Shown here in pieces: positions 7,943 to 13,575 of a stretch of DNA of 13,575 nucleotides; the stretch's first letter is position 1; each line of letters starts with the position of its first letter. A program made the position numbers and the translations under genes. The stretch comes from Thermomicrobiales bacterium (GTDB taxonomy: Bacteria > Chloroflexota > Chloroflexia > Thermomicrobiales > UBA6265): the NCBI GenBank assembly GCA_041390825.1, contig JAWKPF010000059.1, forward strand, positions 1-13,575. Direction: 5' to 3'. A model generated the notes under the pieces. The model did no database searches and was not told the origin of the DNA. It saw nothing but the letters and a program-made list of their open reading frames with translations.

Positions 7943-8850
7943 GCGATTCCGTCCTGACCACCACGGTCACGAACATGCCCGGATCGCCGGTTGCTGGCGA
8001 TTTGAAACGTTCCCGGCCGCGCGGATTCTCCGCGTTCGTGCGCTCGAGCCCGCTCGGCGCGCTTTGCCTCGTCGTCTTGTTGTTCGCCATCGGGTTTGCT
8101 GCAATCGGCCCATTGGTTGGCACCGGCGATCCGGAGAAGATCGATCCCCTGGCGGTCTTTGCCAGCCCATCGCGCGCGTACCCGATGGGCGCCGACTATC
8201 TCGGACGGAGTGTCATGGCGCGGTTGGCGGCCGGCATGCGCGTCTCGTTGCTGATTGCGTTGCTGGCAGCGGGGCTCGCGGCAGCGATCGGCGCGACCAT
8301 CGGCTTGATCTCTGGCTATGCCGGCGGATTCACCGACGAGGTCATCGGCCGCCTGGCGGATATCCTCTTCGCCTTCCCGGCCATGTTGCTCGGCCTGCTG
8401 ATCGTGATGGTGATGGAACCGGGCATCCCGGCGTTGGTGGTCACGATTCTGGTCGTCACCTTGCCGATCTTCGTGCGCGTGGCGCGTGGCCCCACCCTGG
8501 GACTCAAGCAGGCGGAATATGTCCTGGCCGCGCGGGTGAGCGGCGCGACCACCCAGCACATCGTTTTTCGCCATATCCTGCCGAATCTGACGGGTCCGCT
8601 CCTGGTGCAAACGACTTTTTCCCTGTCGGTCGCCCTGATCGCCGAAGGGGCATTGAGCTTTCTGGGTCTGGGGGTGCAACCGCCGCAACCGTCGCTCGGC
8701 TCAATGCTCCGCGACGGAAAGACCTACATGGAAATCGCCCCCTGGACCATGTTCTTTCCCGCCCTGACCCTCGCCGGTCTGATCCTGGCGATCAACTTGC
8801 TGGGGGATGAGTTGCAGGCGGTGATCGATCCGCGGTTACGGGGAAGGTAG
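7939..8850 (+). CDS. ABC transporter permease, DppC/OppC family
   Basis: 303 residues, second permease of the importer, starting inside the stop codon of the first (ATGA at 7939-7942). A polar N-terminal tail (1-35) is followed by the first membrane helix (about 38-60). The hallmark MGADYLGRSVMARLAAGMRV (83-102) is the counterpart of the 'GTDxLGRDxxSRLxxGxRxSL' motif of DppC/OppC proteins. The EAA-like loop for ATPase contact is YVLAARVSGATTQHIVFRHI (194-213) followed by LPNL. ALSFLGLGVQPPQPSLGSML (238-257) is another standard family stretch. Five to six helices are visible. Downstream there is no oppD/oppF-type ATPase gene: the next frame is a toxin relic. The transporter must therefore borrow ATPases encoded elsewhere, or the operon has lost them. 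Confidence 0.93.
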   Translation: MSDSVLTTTVTNMPGSPVAGDLKRSRPRGFSAFVRSSPLGALCLVVLLFAIGFAAIGPLVGTGDPEKIDPLAVFASPSRAYPMGADYLGRSVMARLAAGMRVSLLIALLAAGLAAAIGATIGLISGYAGGFTDEVIGRLADILFAFPAMLLGLLIVMVMEPGIPALVVTILVVTLPIFVRVARGPTLGLKQAEYVLAARVSGATTQHIVFRHILPNLTGPLLVQTTFSLSVALIAEGALSFLGLGVQPPQPSLGSMLRDGKTYMEIAPWTMFFPALTLAGLILAINLLGDELQAVIDPRLRGR

Positions 8851-8910
8851 ATGATGGCAGAGAATCTTCTGATGCCGGCAGTGTGTATCACGTTGTAGTG
8901 CATTGTGCGA

Positions 8911-9201
8911 ATGGAAATCGACGAACTCGATTGGGACGACTGGAACCAGGCGCACATTACCAAGCACGGATGTACGCTCGAAGACGTCGAGTTCATTTGC
9001 AATGGAGATCATGTGCTCATTCGGAAGTGATATAAGGGTCGGATCGTCATTGCAGGACCGAATGCGGCTGGACGCTGCATTTCCATCATCGTTGGGCGGG
9101 GTCCCGATGCGCCCCCGGGACTCTGGTATCCGTTTAGCGCCAGACCGTCCACCAGGCAAGAACGGAGCATCTATGAACAAAAGCGACAGGAACACGGCTG
9201 A
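8911..9201 (+). pseudogene. BrnT-like toxin gene interrupted by an in-frame TGA
   Basis: Read from the ATG at 8911, the frame runs 39 codons to a TGA at 9028-9030 and, if read through, continues 56 more codons to a TGA at 9199-9201, about 95 residues in all. Both halves look like one small BrnT/DUF497-type ribonuclease toxin. The first part has DWDDWNQAHITKHGCTLEDV, the usual 'W...N..HI.KHG.....EV' opening. The second part has YKGRIVIAGPNAAGRCISII and then PFSARPSTRQERSIYEQ, matching the C-terminal 'SAR.AT..ER..Y' of the family. Continuity of the family pattern in one frame on both sides of the stop is the main evidence. A single C-to-T change from CGA (Arg), or a G-to-A change from TGG, would explain it. 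The end overlaps the antitoxin gene by 29 bases, the normal toxin-then-antitoxin order for BrnTA. Stop-codon recoding or a sequence error are alternatives. As it stands the product should be truncated and inactive. Confidence 0.72.
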
Positions 9202-9499
9202 GCCGAAGCCCCAACCGACCGTCGATCTGGGGTATCCCACACCAGCGTATGGCGGAATCCCATCTTTCCAGAGTATCGAGGAAGAGGCCGAATTCTGGGA
9301 TACGCACAGCATCCTGGATTTTCCCGACGCCATCGAATCGGTCGGGTACGTGCCGGGGCGGGACAATAAGAAGAACGTCGTCATTAGCATTCGGCTCGAT
9401 GCTGCCGACCGGGCGCGGCTGCGCGCCGAAGCCCAGAAAATGGGCATAGGGCCCTCGACCTTGGCGCGCATCTGGATCAAGGAAAAACTGGCCGGGTAG
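9173..9499 (+). CDS. CopG/BrnA-type antitoxin of a type II toxin-antitoxin pair
   Basis: 108 residues, intact. The ATG at 9173 lies within the toxin frame; the frame is open further back to 8903, but that upstream part is a shadow of the toxin. The N-terminal third is polar and Pro-rich, probably disordered until bound to toxin. SIEEEAEFWDTHSILDF (34-50) is the hallmark of CopG-type antitoxins paired with BrnT-like toxins. The C-terminal part VVISIRLDAADRARLRAEAQ (69-88) followed by KMGIGPSTLARIWIKEKL is a ribbon-helix-helix DNA-binding fold: strand, helix, G-x-S/T turn, helix. Such antitoxins repress their own promoter and neutralise the toxin. With the toxin broken, it is either a surviving orphan antitoxin, able to protect against related toxins, or only a repressor. 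Family assignment is confident from the sequence pattern; activity is inferred. Confidence 0.85.
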   Translation: MNKSDRNTAEPKPQPTVDLGYPTPAYGGIPSFQSIEEEAEFWDTHSILDFPDAIESVGYVPGRDNKKNVVISIRLDAADRARLRAEAQKMGIGPSTLARIWIKEKLAG

Positions 9500-9606
9500 C
9501 AACGCACGCTGTCGCGACCACAGCCATGCGGGGAAGCGGTCTCATCCGCCGCGTGTGCATGCGAATGAGGCCGCCCGGTGATGCGGGTGTTTCGGTAGGT
9601 CGCCAG

Positions 9607-10536
9607 TTACGCGACGGTGAAGGTGGCGACCATTCCCATCATGGCATGGGGCATGCCGGTCGCCATATCGGGAATGAAGCACAACGCGATGTACGTTCCG
9701 GGAGCGAGATCGAGCTCCAGGTAGTTCGTTTGCCCAGGGCCCATCGGGGCGATACCGGGGACGACCGTGAAGGGCGGTGGGCCGCTCATCTCCATCGCTG
9801 GGGTTGCCTCGCCGCCTGCGGTTGCCGTTGCCGGGCTCAAGCCCAACATTTGCATCCCTTGCTCGGCCGTCACCCCTTCGGCGAGCTGCACCATCGCCAT
9901 CTCGTGCAATTGCTGGCCGACATTGGAAACCTTCCAGACCTGAGCGCCGGCGGGGACCGTCTCGGGGATACCGGTGAACATCATTTCGCTCATGTCGATC
10001 GAGAGATCCGCGGCGGGAGCTTCGCCGGCCGATGCTTCGCCCGTCACCGAGAACGGAGCCTGCTGCCCCTTGAGGTAGTGAAACGTTCCGTCCGCGTCAG
10101 GGATGAAGCAAGCGGCGAAATAGTCGCCAGGCGGCAGATCGATCAGCGCGCTTGCTGTCGATCCGGGACCGATCACAACCCCACCCAGACTGTCGGCGAG
10201 CGCAAAAATCGCACCGAGGTCAGGTGTCTGGAGAGCTGCTTCGAGATCGGCATGCGCGGCTGGATCGCGAAGCTCGAGCAGCGCCACGTGATGCTCCATG
10301 GTTCCCTGATTGTCGAGGGTCACACGTGTCCAACCCGCTGGTGTTTCTGCTGGAAGATCGAACGAATACTCGACGGCAACGACATGGAACTCCGGCACAT
10401 CACCGGTTGCCGGACTCTGGGCGAGCGCCGGGTATCGCTGCCCGAAAGCGCCGATACTCGCTGCGCCGGCGAACTGGAGCGCCGACCGCCGGGAAAGGGA
10501 ACGACTGTGGAGGGGATTCGAGATTCCGTTTTGCAT
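9607..10536 (-). CDS. Tat-exported protein with two cupredoxin-like halves
   Basis: 309 residues. The ATG at 10536 follows AAAGGAG (complement of 10545-10551) at 8-base spacing; an upstream in-frame start at 10707 is rejected because it would put 57 residues before the leader. SRRSALQFAGAA (15-26) is a twin-arginine signal, with likely cleavage after ALAQ (37-40). The mature protein is an internal duplication. Half one (about 48-166) has MEHHVALLEL (80-89) and CFIPDADGTFHYLKGQ (143-158). Half two (about 175-309) has LHEMAMVQL (210-218) and CFIPDMATGMPHAMMGM (286-302). The His...Cys...His(...Met) order recalls blue-copper proteins, but the Cys-to-His spacing (9 and 10 residues) is longer than the usual 2-4, and half one lacks a clear Met. 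Copper binding is therefore only possible, with half two the better candidate. It is transcribed away from a TetR gene and may be its target. Confidence 0.85.
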   Translation of the reverse strand: MQNGISNPLHSRSLSRRSALQFAGAASIGAFGQRYPALAQSPATGDVPEFHVVAVEYSFDLPAETPAGWTRVTLDNQGTMEHHVALLELRDPAAHADLEAALQTPDLGAIFALADSLGGVVIGPGSTASALIDLPPGDYFAACFIPDADGTFHYLKGQQAPFSVTGEASAGEAPAADLSIDMSEMMFTGIPETVPAGAQVWKVSNVGQQLHEMAMVQLAEGVTAEQGMQMLGLSPATATAGGEATPAMEMSGPPPFTVVPGIAPMGPGQTNYLELDLAPGTYIALCFIPDMATGMPHAMMGMVATFTVA

Positions 10537-10544
10537 CGAGAACA

Positions 10545-10551
10545 CTCCTTT
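10545..10551 (-). promoter_or_regulatory. Ribosome binding site deciding the start of the cupredoxin-like gene
   Basis: On the minus strand AAAGGAG stands 8 bases before the ATG at 10536. It selects this ATG, directly ahead of the twin-arginine leader, over the upstream start at 10707. Confidence 0.7.
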
Positions 10552-10714
10552 GGAGAAACGTCGTTGATCGATCGGGAACATCCCGGCTGCACATGGGTGT
10601 GTTGCGGTGGCGCTCTGCCGGGCGCGATCGGATGACAACGGCACCAAGCGGTCTCTGGGGAAGCTGGGTACGATCGCACGCGGATCCCTTCCAATCAAAA
10701 GAAGCAACTTCCAA

Positions 10715-10752
10715 TTACTGGAATGTCATTCTACTGAGTAGAATGCTAATAT
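10715..10752 (+). promoter_or_regulatory. Candidate promoter of the TetR gene
   Basis: TTACTG (10715-10720) as -35 and TAGAAT (10739-10744) as -10 are 18 bases apart, in an AT-rich patch that stands out from the GC-rich surroundings. A second -10 candidate is TAATAT at 10747-10752. Both are overlapped or bordered by the palindrome. Confidence 0.5.
10727..10745. promoter_or_regulatory. Perfect 19-bp palindrome, probable TetR operator
   Basis: CATTCTACTGAGTAGAATG is two exact 9-base half-sites around a central G at 10736. It lies 29 bases before the TetR start codon and between two divergent genes, the standard place for a TetR autorepressor site. It covers the candidate -10 box TAGAAT (10739-10744), so a bound dimer would block the promoter. 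Just upstream, ACTGGAATG (10717-10725) resembles a further half-site (AGTAGAATG), and TTCCA/TGGAA (10709-10713 and 10719-10723) forms a weaker inverted repeat. Confidence 0.72.
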
Positions 10753-10774
10753 ATCATTTGGAAGGTAGCAAGAG

Positions 10775-11386
10775 ATGGCCAGAAAATCGACCAGAAGACA
10801 GAAGCAAGCGGCAGCCACCCGCCAGGAGATCGTGCAGGCGGCTCGCAAACTCTTCGGCGAGCGAGGCTACACTGCGACCTCGATGGCGGATATCGCTGCG
10901 GAAGCGGAAACCTCGGTGCAGACGATCTATGACAGCGTTGGCTCGAAGGGCGCCGTTGTGCTGGCGATCGTCGATCTTCTCGACGAGGAGATGGGCATTC
11001 CGGCGATTCTGGAGGAGATGCGGGCGACGCGCGATCCCCGGCATCTGATCGCGCTGGATGTCCGACTCCAACGGCAGTTTCAGGAACGCTGCGGGGATGT
11101 TCTGCGGGCGCTGTTGTCCGGCGCGGCGAACGAACCCGATGTGGCGGCTGCCGTGAACGAGGGGTGGTCCCGGCACTATGGAGGCGCTCGCTGGATCGTC
11201 GAACAACTCGACGCGTGGGGTGTGTTGCGAGCAGAGCTTTCGATCGACCGCGCCGCCGCGAGTCTGGCGGTCATCAGTTGGCTGAGCTGCGAGCGCTATG
11301 TCGAGCGATGCGGTTGGACCTACGATCAATTCGAAGCGTGGTTGACCGAGGATCTATGCCGGTTGCTCCTGCGGGATCCGGAATGA
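10775..11386 (+). CDS. TetR-family transcriptional regulator
   Basis: 203 residues, normal for the family. The ATG at 10775 is preceded by GAAGG (10761-10765) at 9-base spacing. The N-terminal basic stretch (2-11) leads into the DNA-binding domain: helix EIVQAARKLFGERGY (18-32), then TSMADIAAEAETSVQTIYDS (35-54) as the helix-turn-helix and SKGAVVLAIVDLL (57-69) as the connecting helix. The rest (about 70-203) is the all-helical ligand-binding and dimer domain, with no signature that reveals the ligand. The gene is divergent from the Tat-exported cupredoxin-like gene, and a perfect palindrome lies over its promoter region. Autorepression is therefore likely, and control of the neighbour is possible. 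The converging ABC exporter operon on the other side is a second candidate target by function, since TetR proteins often control exporters, but no similar palindrome was seen in front of it. Confidence 0.92.
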   Translation: MARKSTRRQKQAAATRQEIVQAARKLFGERGYTATSMADIAAEAETSVQTIYDSVGSKGAVVLAIVDLLDEEMGIPAILEEMRATRDPRHLIALDVRLQRQFQERCGDVLRALLSGAANEPDVAAAVNEGWSRHYGGARWIVEQLDAWGVLRAELSIDRAAASLAVISWLSCERYVERCGWTYDQFEAWLTEDLCRLLLRDPE

Positions 11387-11396
11387 TGCCTCTGGC

Positions 11397-11410
11397 CCCG
11401 GTCAACCGGG
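11397..11410 (+). terminator. Putative hairpin after the TetR gene
   Basis: CCCGG (11397-11401) and CCGGG (11406-11410) flank a four-base loop, 11 bases after the TetR stop. There is no T-run, so Rho-independent termination here is uncertain. Confidence 0.35.
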
Positions 11411-11445
11411 TGTCGTGGACGCAATGACGGCACCCGTGGCCGCCA

Positions 11446-11462
11446 ATCGGGCGCAGCCCGAT
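11446..11462. terminator. Perfect 7-bp hairpin in the convergent intergenic region
   Basis: ATCGGGC and GCCCGAT are exact reverse complements around a GCA loop. With the hairpin at 11397-11410, a GGCC/GGCC pair at 11524-11534 and the repeat array that follows, it makes the space between the two converging transcription units rich in stems, as expected of bidirectional termination. No T-run follows. Confidence 0.4.
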
Positions 11463-11537
11463 AACGGACGTATCCAACGATCATGATTCGATTCGGAATC
11501 AAGACTGTGGGCACGGCAATGGCGGCCTTCGGCCGTT

Positions 11538-11701
11538 GGCGGGCACAGGTCCCGCCGCTACGACGGCGGGCACAGGTCCCGCCGCTACGACGGCGGGCAC
11601 AGGTCCCGCCGCTACGACGGCGGGCACAAGTCCCGCCATTGCGACGGCGGGCACAGGTCCCGCCGCTACGACGGGGCGGGCACGGGTCCCGCCATGGCGA
11701 T
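11538..11701. repeat. 27-bp tandem repeat, six units, each containing a hairpin
   Basis: Units begin at 11538, 11565, 11592, 11619, 11646 and, after two extra bases, 11675. The core GGCGGGCACAGGTCCCGCC has 6-base exactly complementary ends around a 7-base loop, followed by a spacer CGCTACGAC... of eight bases. Units 1-3 and 5 are identical; unit 4 carries CACAAGT and an altered spacer (ATTGCGAC) and unit 6 has CACGGGT and ATGGCGAT. The array ends 5 bases from the stop codon of the minus-strand permease gene, so it would lie at the 3' end of that mRNA, and also downstream of the converging TetR gene. The 27-base period equals 9 codons, so several frames stay open and give AQVPPLRRR-type repeats; I treat these as artefacts. 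Termination or mRNA 3'-end protection is the likely role. Confidence 0.88.
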
Positions 11702-11706
11702 CGAAC

Positions 11707-12549
11707 CTACCCCGTTCGCTTCAACCGACCCGTCACCTTGGCATAATGCTCGCCCTTGCTGAAGAGGTAGAGCCCCAACGGCGGGAAGACGACGCCCATG
11801 ATCAACAACGGCCAGATATTGGCCCATTGGCTGGTGAAGGACGCGCCGTCCAGCAGCATCGCGCGGATGCCGTTCAGCGTGTAATAGATCGGCGAAAGCT
11901 TGGCCAGCGGTTGCATCCAGCCCGGCAGCACGTCGATGCTGTAATAGATGCCGCTGATCAACAGCAGCACTGCCGAGAAGATATAGGTCACCTGCTGGCC
12001 TTTCTCCGGCGAAAGCAGCGGCATCACCGCCGCGATCATGCCGAAACCCACCAGCGAAATGCTGCAGATCACCAGGATCGCCAGCGCGCCGAGGTAGTTC
12101 GCGTTCCCCAACGAGAGGTCGAAGAATAACGAGATCGCGCCGAGCATGACGATCATGCGCACGATGCCGTATCCGACCGCGTAGATCCCCATGCCGATGA
12201 GTTGCGAGGCGCGGCTGGCCGGACTCATGAAGGTGTATTCGATCGTTCCTTCCCACCGTTCCCAGCTCACGGTTTCCGACAGGATATCGAAGATCATGGA
12301 GAGATAGCTCCAGATCAACGTTCCGATGAGCAAGAAGGTGGTGGCGCGCGCGGTTTCTTCCGCGGTGCTTCCGACAGAAACTCCGATGAACCCGATCGTG
12401 AGCGCGTTCATGGTCGAATAGACCAGCCAAACCACTTCCCAGAGGAAGTAGCGCCGCGTCAGAAAGTAATTGCGCTGGGCATAGCCCCAAATGGCGACCA
12501 GCTCGCGCTTTAGGTTCGATTGCTGCAAAGGTGCGTGCAGCGTGCTCAT
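11707..12549 (-). CDS. ABC-2 type transporter permease
   Basis: 280 residues, six hydrophobic membrane segments expected for an ABC-2 exporter permease: about 36-57, 70-92, 118-140, 150-172, 182-202 and 243-262. The start (ATG at 12549) is five bases after the stop of the ATPase gene, so the two are co-translated and form one exporter, probably (ATPase)2(permease)2. The segment SWERWEGTIEYTFMSPASRA (94-113) is the cytoplasmic stretch between helices, with the E-G-T-x-E-x-x-x-x-x-P pattern of this family (NodJ/DrrB-like), which contacts the ATPase. PGWMQPLAKLSPIYYTLNGI near 208 is the other familiar family stretch. Drugs, lipids or polysaccharide are all possible cargo. The 3' end runs into the hairpin repeat array. 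Confidence 0.9.
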   Translation of the reverse strand: MSTLHAPLQQSNLKRELVAIWGYAQRNYFLTRRYFLWEVVWLVYSTMNALTIGFIGVSVGSTAEETARATTFLLIGTLIWSYLSMIFDILSETVSWERWEGTIEYTFMSPASRASQLIGMGIYAVGYGIVRMIVMLGAISLFFDLSLGNANYLGALAILVICSISLVGFGMIAAVMPLLSPEKGQQVTYIFSAVLLLISGIYYSIDVLPGWMQPLAKLSPIYYTLNGIRAMLLDGASFTSQWANIWPLLIMGVVFPPLGLYLFSKGEHYAKVTGRLKRTG

Positions 12550-12554
12550 ATCGC

Positions 12555-13436
12555 CTAAACCTCGATCAATTCATTCGAAAGCTCGGCCGGAACCTTGGTC
12601 GCATCGTCGCTGTCGTCGTCCGTTTCGGAACTGGCGTCGTCGATCGAGAGCCCGGTGGCGAGCATGAAGACTTCTTCCAATGTCGGCAGTTCGTCGCCCA
12701 CCTGATACCGCTGCTTGAGCCCGAGCGGGGTATCGAGCGCGATCAGGTTGCCGTCGACCAGGATGCCGATCCGGTCGCAGAGTTCCTCCGCCTCGCCCAT
12801 ATCGTGGGTACAGAGGAGGATGGACGAATCGTGCCCGGCGCGGATCTTCCAGATCAGCTCCTGCACGTCCCGCTTGCTGCGCGGGTCGAGGCCGGTGGTC
12901 GGCTCGTCGAGCAACATCAGCATCGGACTCGTGAGCAGCGCGCGGGCGAGCGCGATCTTCTGCTGCGTGCCGCGGGAGAGATGCTCCATCGGCTCTCCCA
13001 CGCGCTTCACATCGAAACCGATGCTGCGCAGAATCTCCTCGATGCGCGGGCGGCTCTCCCGGTCGGTGATGCCATAGAGCTTGGCGCCGAAGAGCAGGTT
13101 TTCCATGGAAGACATCTTCTTGAAGAAGCTGGCTTCCACGCTCACCCGGTTGATGTACCGCTGCACGATCTTCGGGTTCGCCACGGCGTCGACATCGAAG
13201 ATCTCGACCGAGCCGGAATCGGGCACGGTCAAGGTCGAAATGACGCGCACGAGCGTGCTCTTGCCCGAGCCGTTCGGCCCCAGGATGCCAACGACTTCCC
13301 CCCGCTTGAGGGTCAGCGAGACGCCCTTGAGCGCATAGGTGTATTCGCCCCGCTTCTTCTGGAAGCGCTTGGTGACATCGCGCAGCTCGAGCGCGTTCTG
13401 GGCATGATCGATCGTTCGTTCGACAGAATGATTCAC
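12555..13436 (-). CDS. ABC transporter ATP-binding protein of an ABC-2 exporter
   Basis: 293 residues, cytoplasmic ATPase of the exporter. The start is a GTG at 13436 with GAGGAG (complement of 13445-13450) 8 bases upstream. Walker A is GPNGSGKST (53-61), signature LSRGTQQKIALARAL (153-167) in place of LSGGQ, Walker B LMLLDEPT (173-180), D-loop GLDP (182-185), and the switch His is H211 in CTHDMGEAEE. At the usual Q-loop place the sequence reads NRVSVEASFF (96-105): the Gln is absent, replaced by Val or Glu, as I recall for other ATPases paired with NodJ/DrrB-type permeases. Beyond about 245 the tail includes an acidic, Ser-rich stretch (SSETDDDSDD, 269-278) that is probably disordered. It is the first gene of a two-gene operon with the permease. 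An ATP-driven exporter is certain by family, the cargo unknown. Confidence 0.93.
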   Translation of the reverse strand: MNHSVERTIDHAQNALELRDVTKRFQKKRGEYTYALKGVSLTLKRGEVVGILGPNGSGKSTLVRVISTLTVPDSGSVEIFDVDAVANPKIVQRYINRVSVEASFFKKMSSMENLLFGAKLYGITDRESRPRIEEILRSIGFDVKRVGEPMEHLSRGTQQKIALARALLTSPMLMLLDEPTTGLDPRSKRDVQELIWKIRAGHDSSILLCTHDMGEAEELCDRIGILVDGNLIALDTPLGLKQRYQVGDELPTLEEVFMLATGLSIDDASSETDDDSDDATKVPAELSNELIEV

Positions 13437-13444
13437 GGAGTGTT

Positions 13445-13450
13445 CTCCTC
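13445..13450 (-). promoter_or_regulatory. Ribosome binding site deciding the GTG start of the ABC ATPase
   Basis: GAGGAG on the minus strand lies 8 bases before the GTG at 13436. No in-frame ATG with a comparable site is present nearby. The remaining bases to the window edge (13451-13575) show no gene I can support. Confidence 0.65.
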
Positions 13451-13575
13451 AGAGTGCGGCGCGGCTGGGACGAGACAAGAGAGTGCCGCGCTGGTGGACT
13501 GCGGCCGCGACGCGCGCGGCAGCCGGGTTGTCGGTGCGTTACCGGGAAGCTATCGGACTGGTCGCTGGACTGGTG

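Larger units (their letters stand above)
11387..11706. other. Convergent intergenic region without genes
   Basis: This 320-base gap between the TetR gene (plus strand) and the ABC-2 permease gene (minus strand) contains three simple hairpins and the 27-bp repeat array, but no gene that I can support. The frames that run through it are open only because of the repeat period. Confidence 0.7.

Noticed and set aside
8903..9172. N-terminal extension of the antitoxin frame
   Set aside because: It is out-of-frame translation of the toxin gene. Antitoxin pattern appears only after the ATG at 9173.
11483..12129. Frames encoding repeated AQVPPLRRR or AGTGPAATT peptides
   Set aside because: They arise from the 27-base period being divisible by three. 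More than one frame is open at once, and one of them runs on antisense through the permease gene.

Overview
The window is GC-rich bacterial DNA. Twin-arginine leaders on two exported proteins, sugar-kinase and peptide-type ABC transporter genes, and intergenic spaces filled with GC-rich hairpin repeats all fit an environmental Chloroflexota bacterium, perhaps of the Thermomicrobia type. That placement is an impression from style; there is no rRNA or other marker gene here to prove it. No phage, transposase, CRISPR array, tRNA or rRNA was seen.

Layout, left to right. Bases 1-299 hold no supported gene. A membrane-anchored or secreted protein of unknown function (300-1496) follows, with a putative hairpin terminator after it. 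Next is a two-gene FGGY kinase unit, a rhamnulokinase (1723-3189) and a D-ribulokinase/xylulokinase-like kinase (3186-4598), joined by an ATGA overlap. A repeat island of about 640 bp (4606-5245) contains four copies of a 77-107 bp imperfect palindrome, flanked by short inverted repeat arrays. Then comes a peptide-type ABC importer operon: a Tat-exported binding protein (5302-6912) and two permeases (6992-7942 and 7939-8850), with no ATPase gene. Directly after it lies a BrnT-like toxin frame (8911-9201) broken by an in-frame TGA, overlapping an intact CopG-type antitoxin gene (9173-9499).

On the minus strand, 9607-10536 encodes a Tat-exported protein with two cupredoxin-like halves. It is divergent from a TetR-family regulator (10775-11386). 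Their shared intergenic region holds a perfect 19-bp palindrome overlapping a candidate -10 box, so it is the best operator candidate in the window. The space between the TetR gene and the next, converging operon (11387-11706) carries several hairpins and six copies of a 27-bp hairpin repeat. The last operon, on the minus strand, is an ABC-2 type exporter: ATPase (12555-13436, GTG start) followed by permease (11707-12549).

Functional picture (inference): the two kinases point to catabolism of deoxy- or pentose-type sugars taken up from outside, and the Dpp/Opp-type operon imports a peptide or glycoside using ATPases encoded elsewhere. The TetR gene probably controls itself and possibly the divergent cupredoxin-like gene. 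The most striking non-ordinary signals are the nonsense-interrupted toxin beside its intact antitoxin, the perfect operator palindrome, and the two different intergenic repeat systems.
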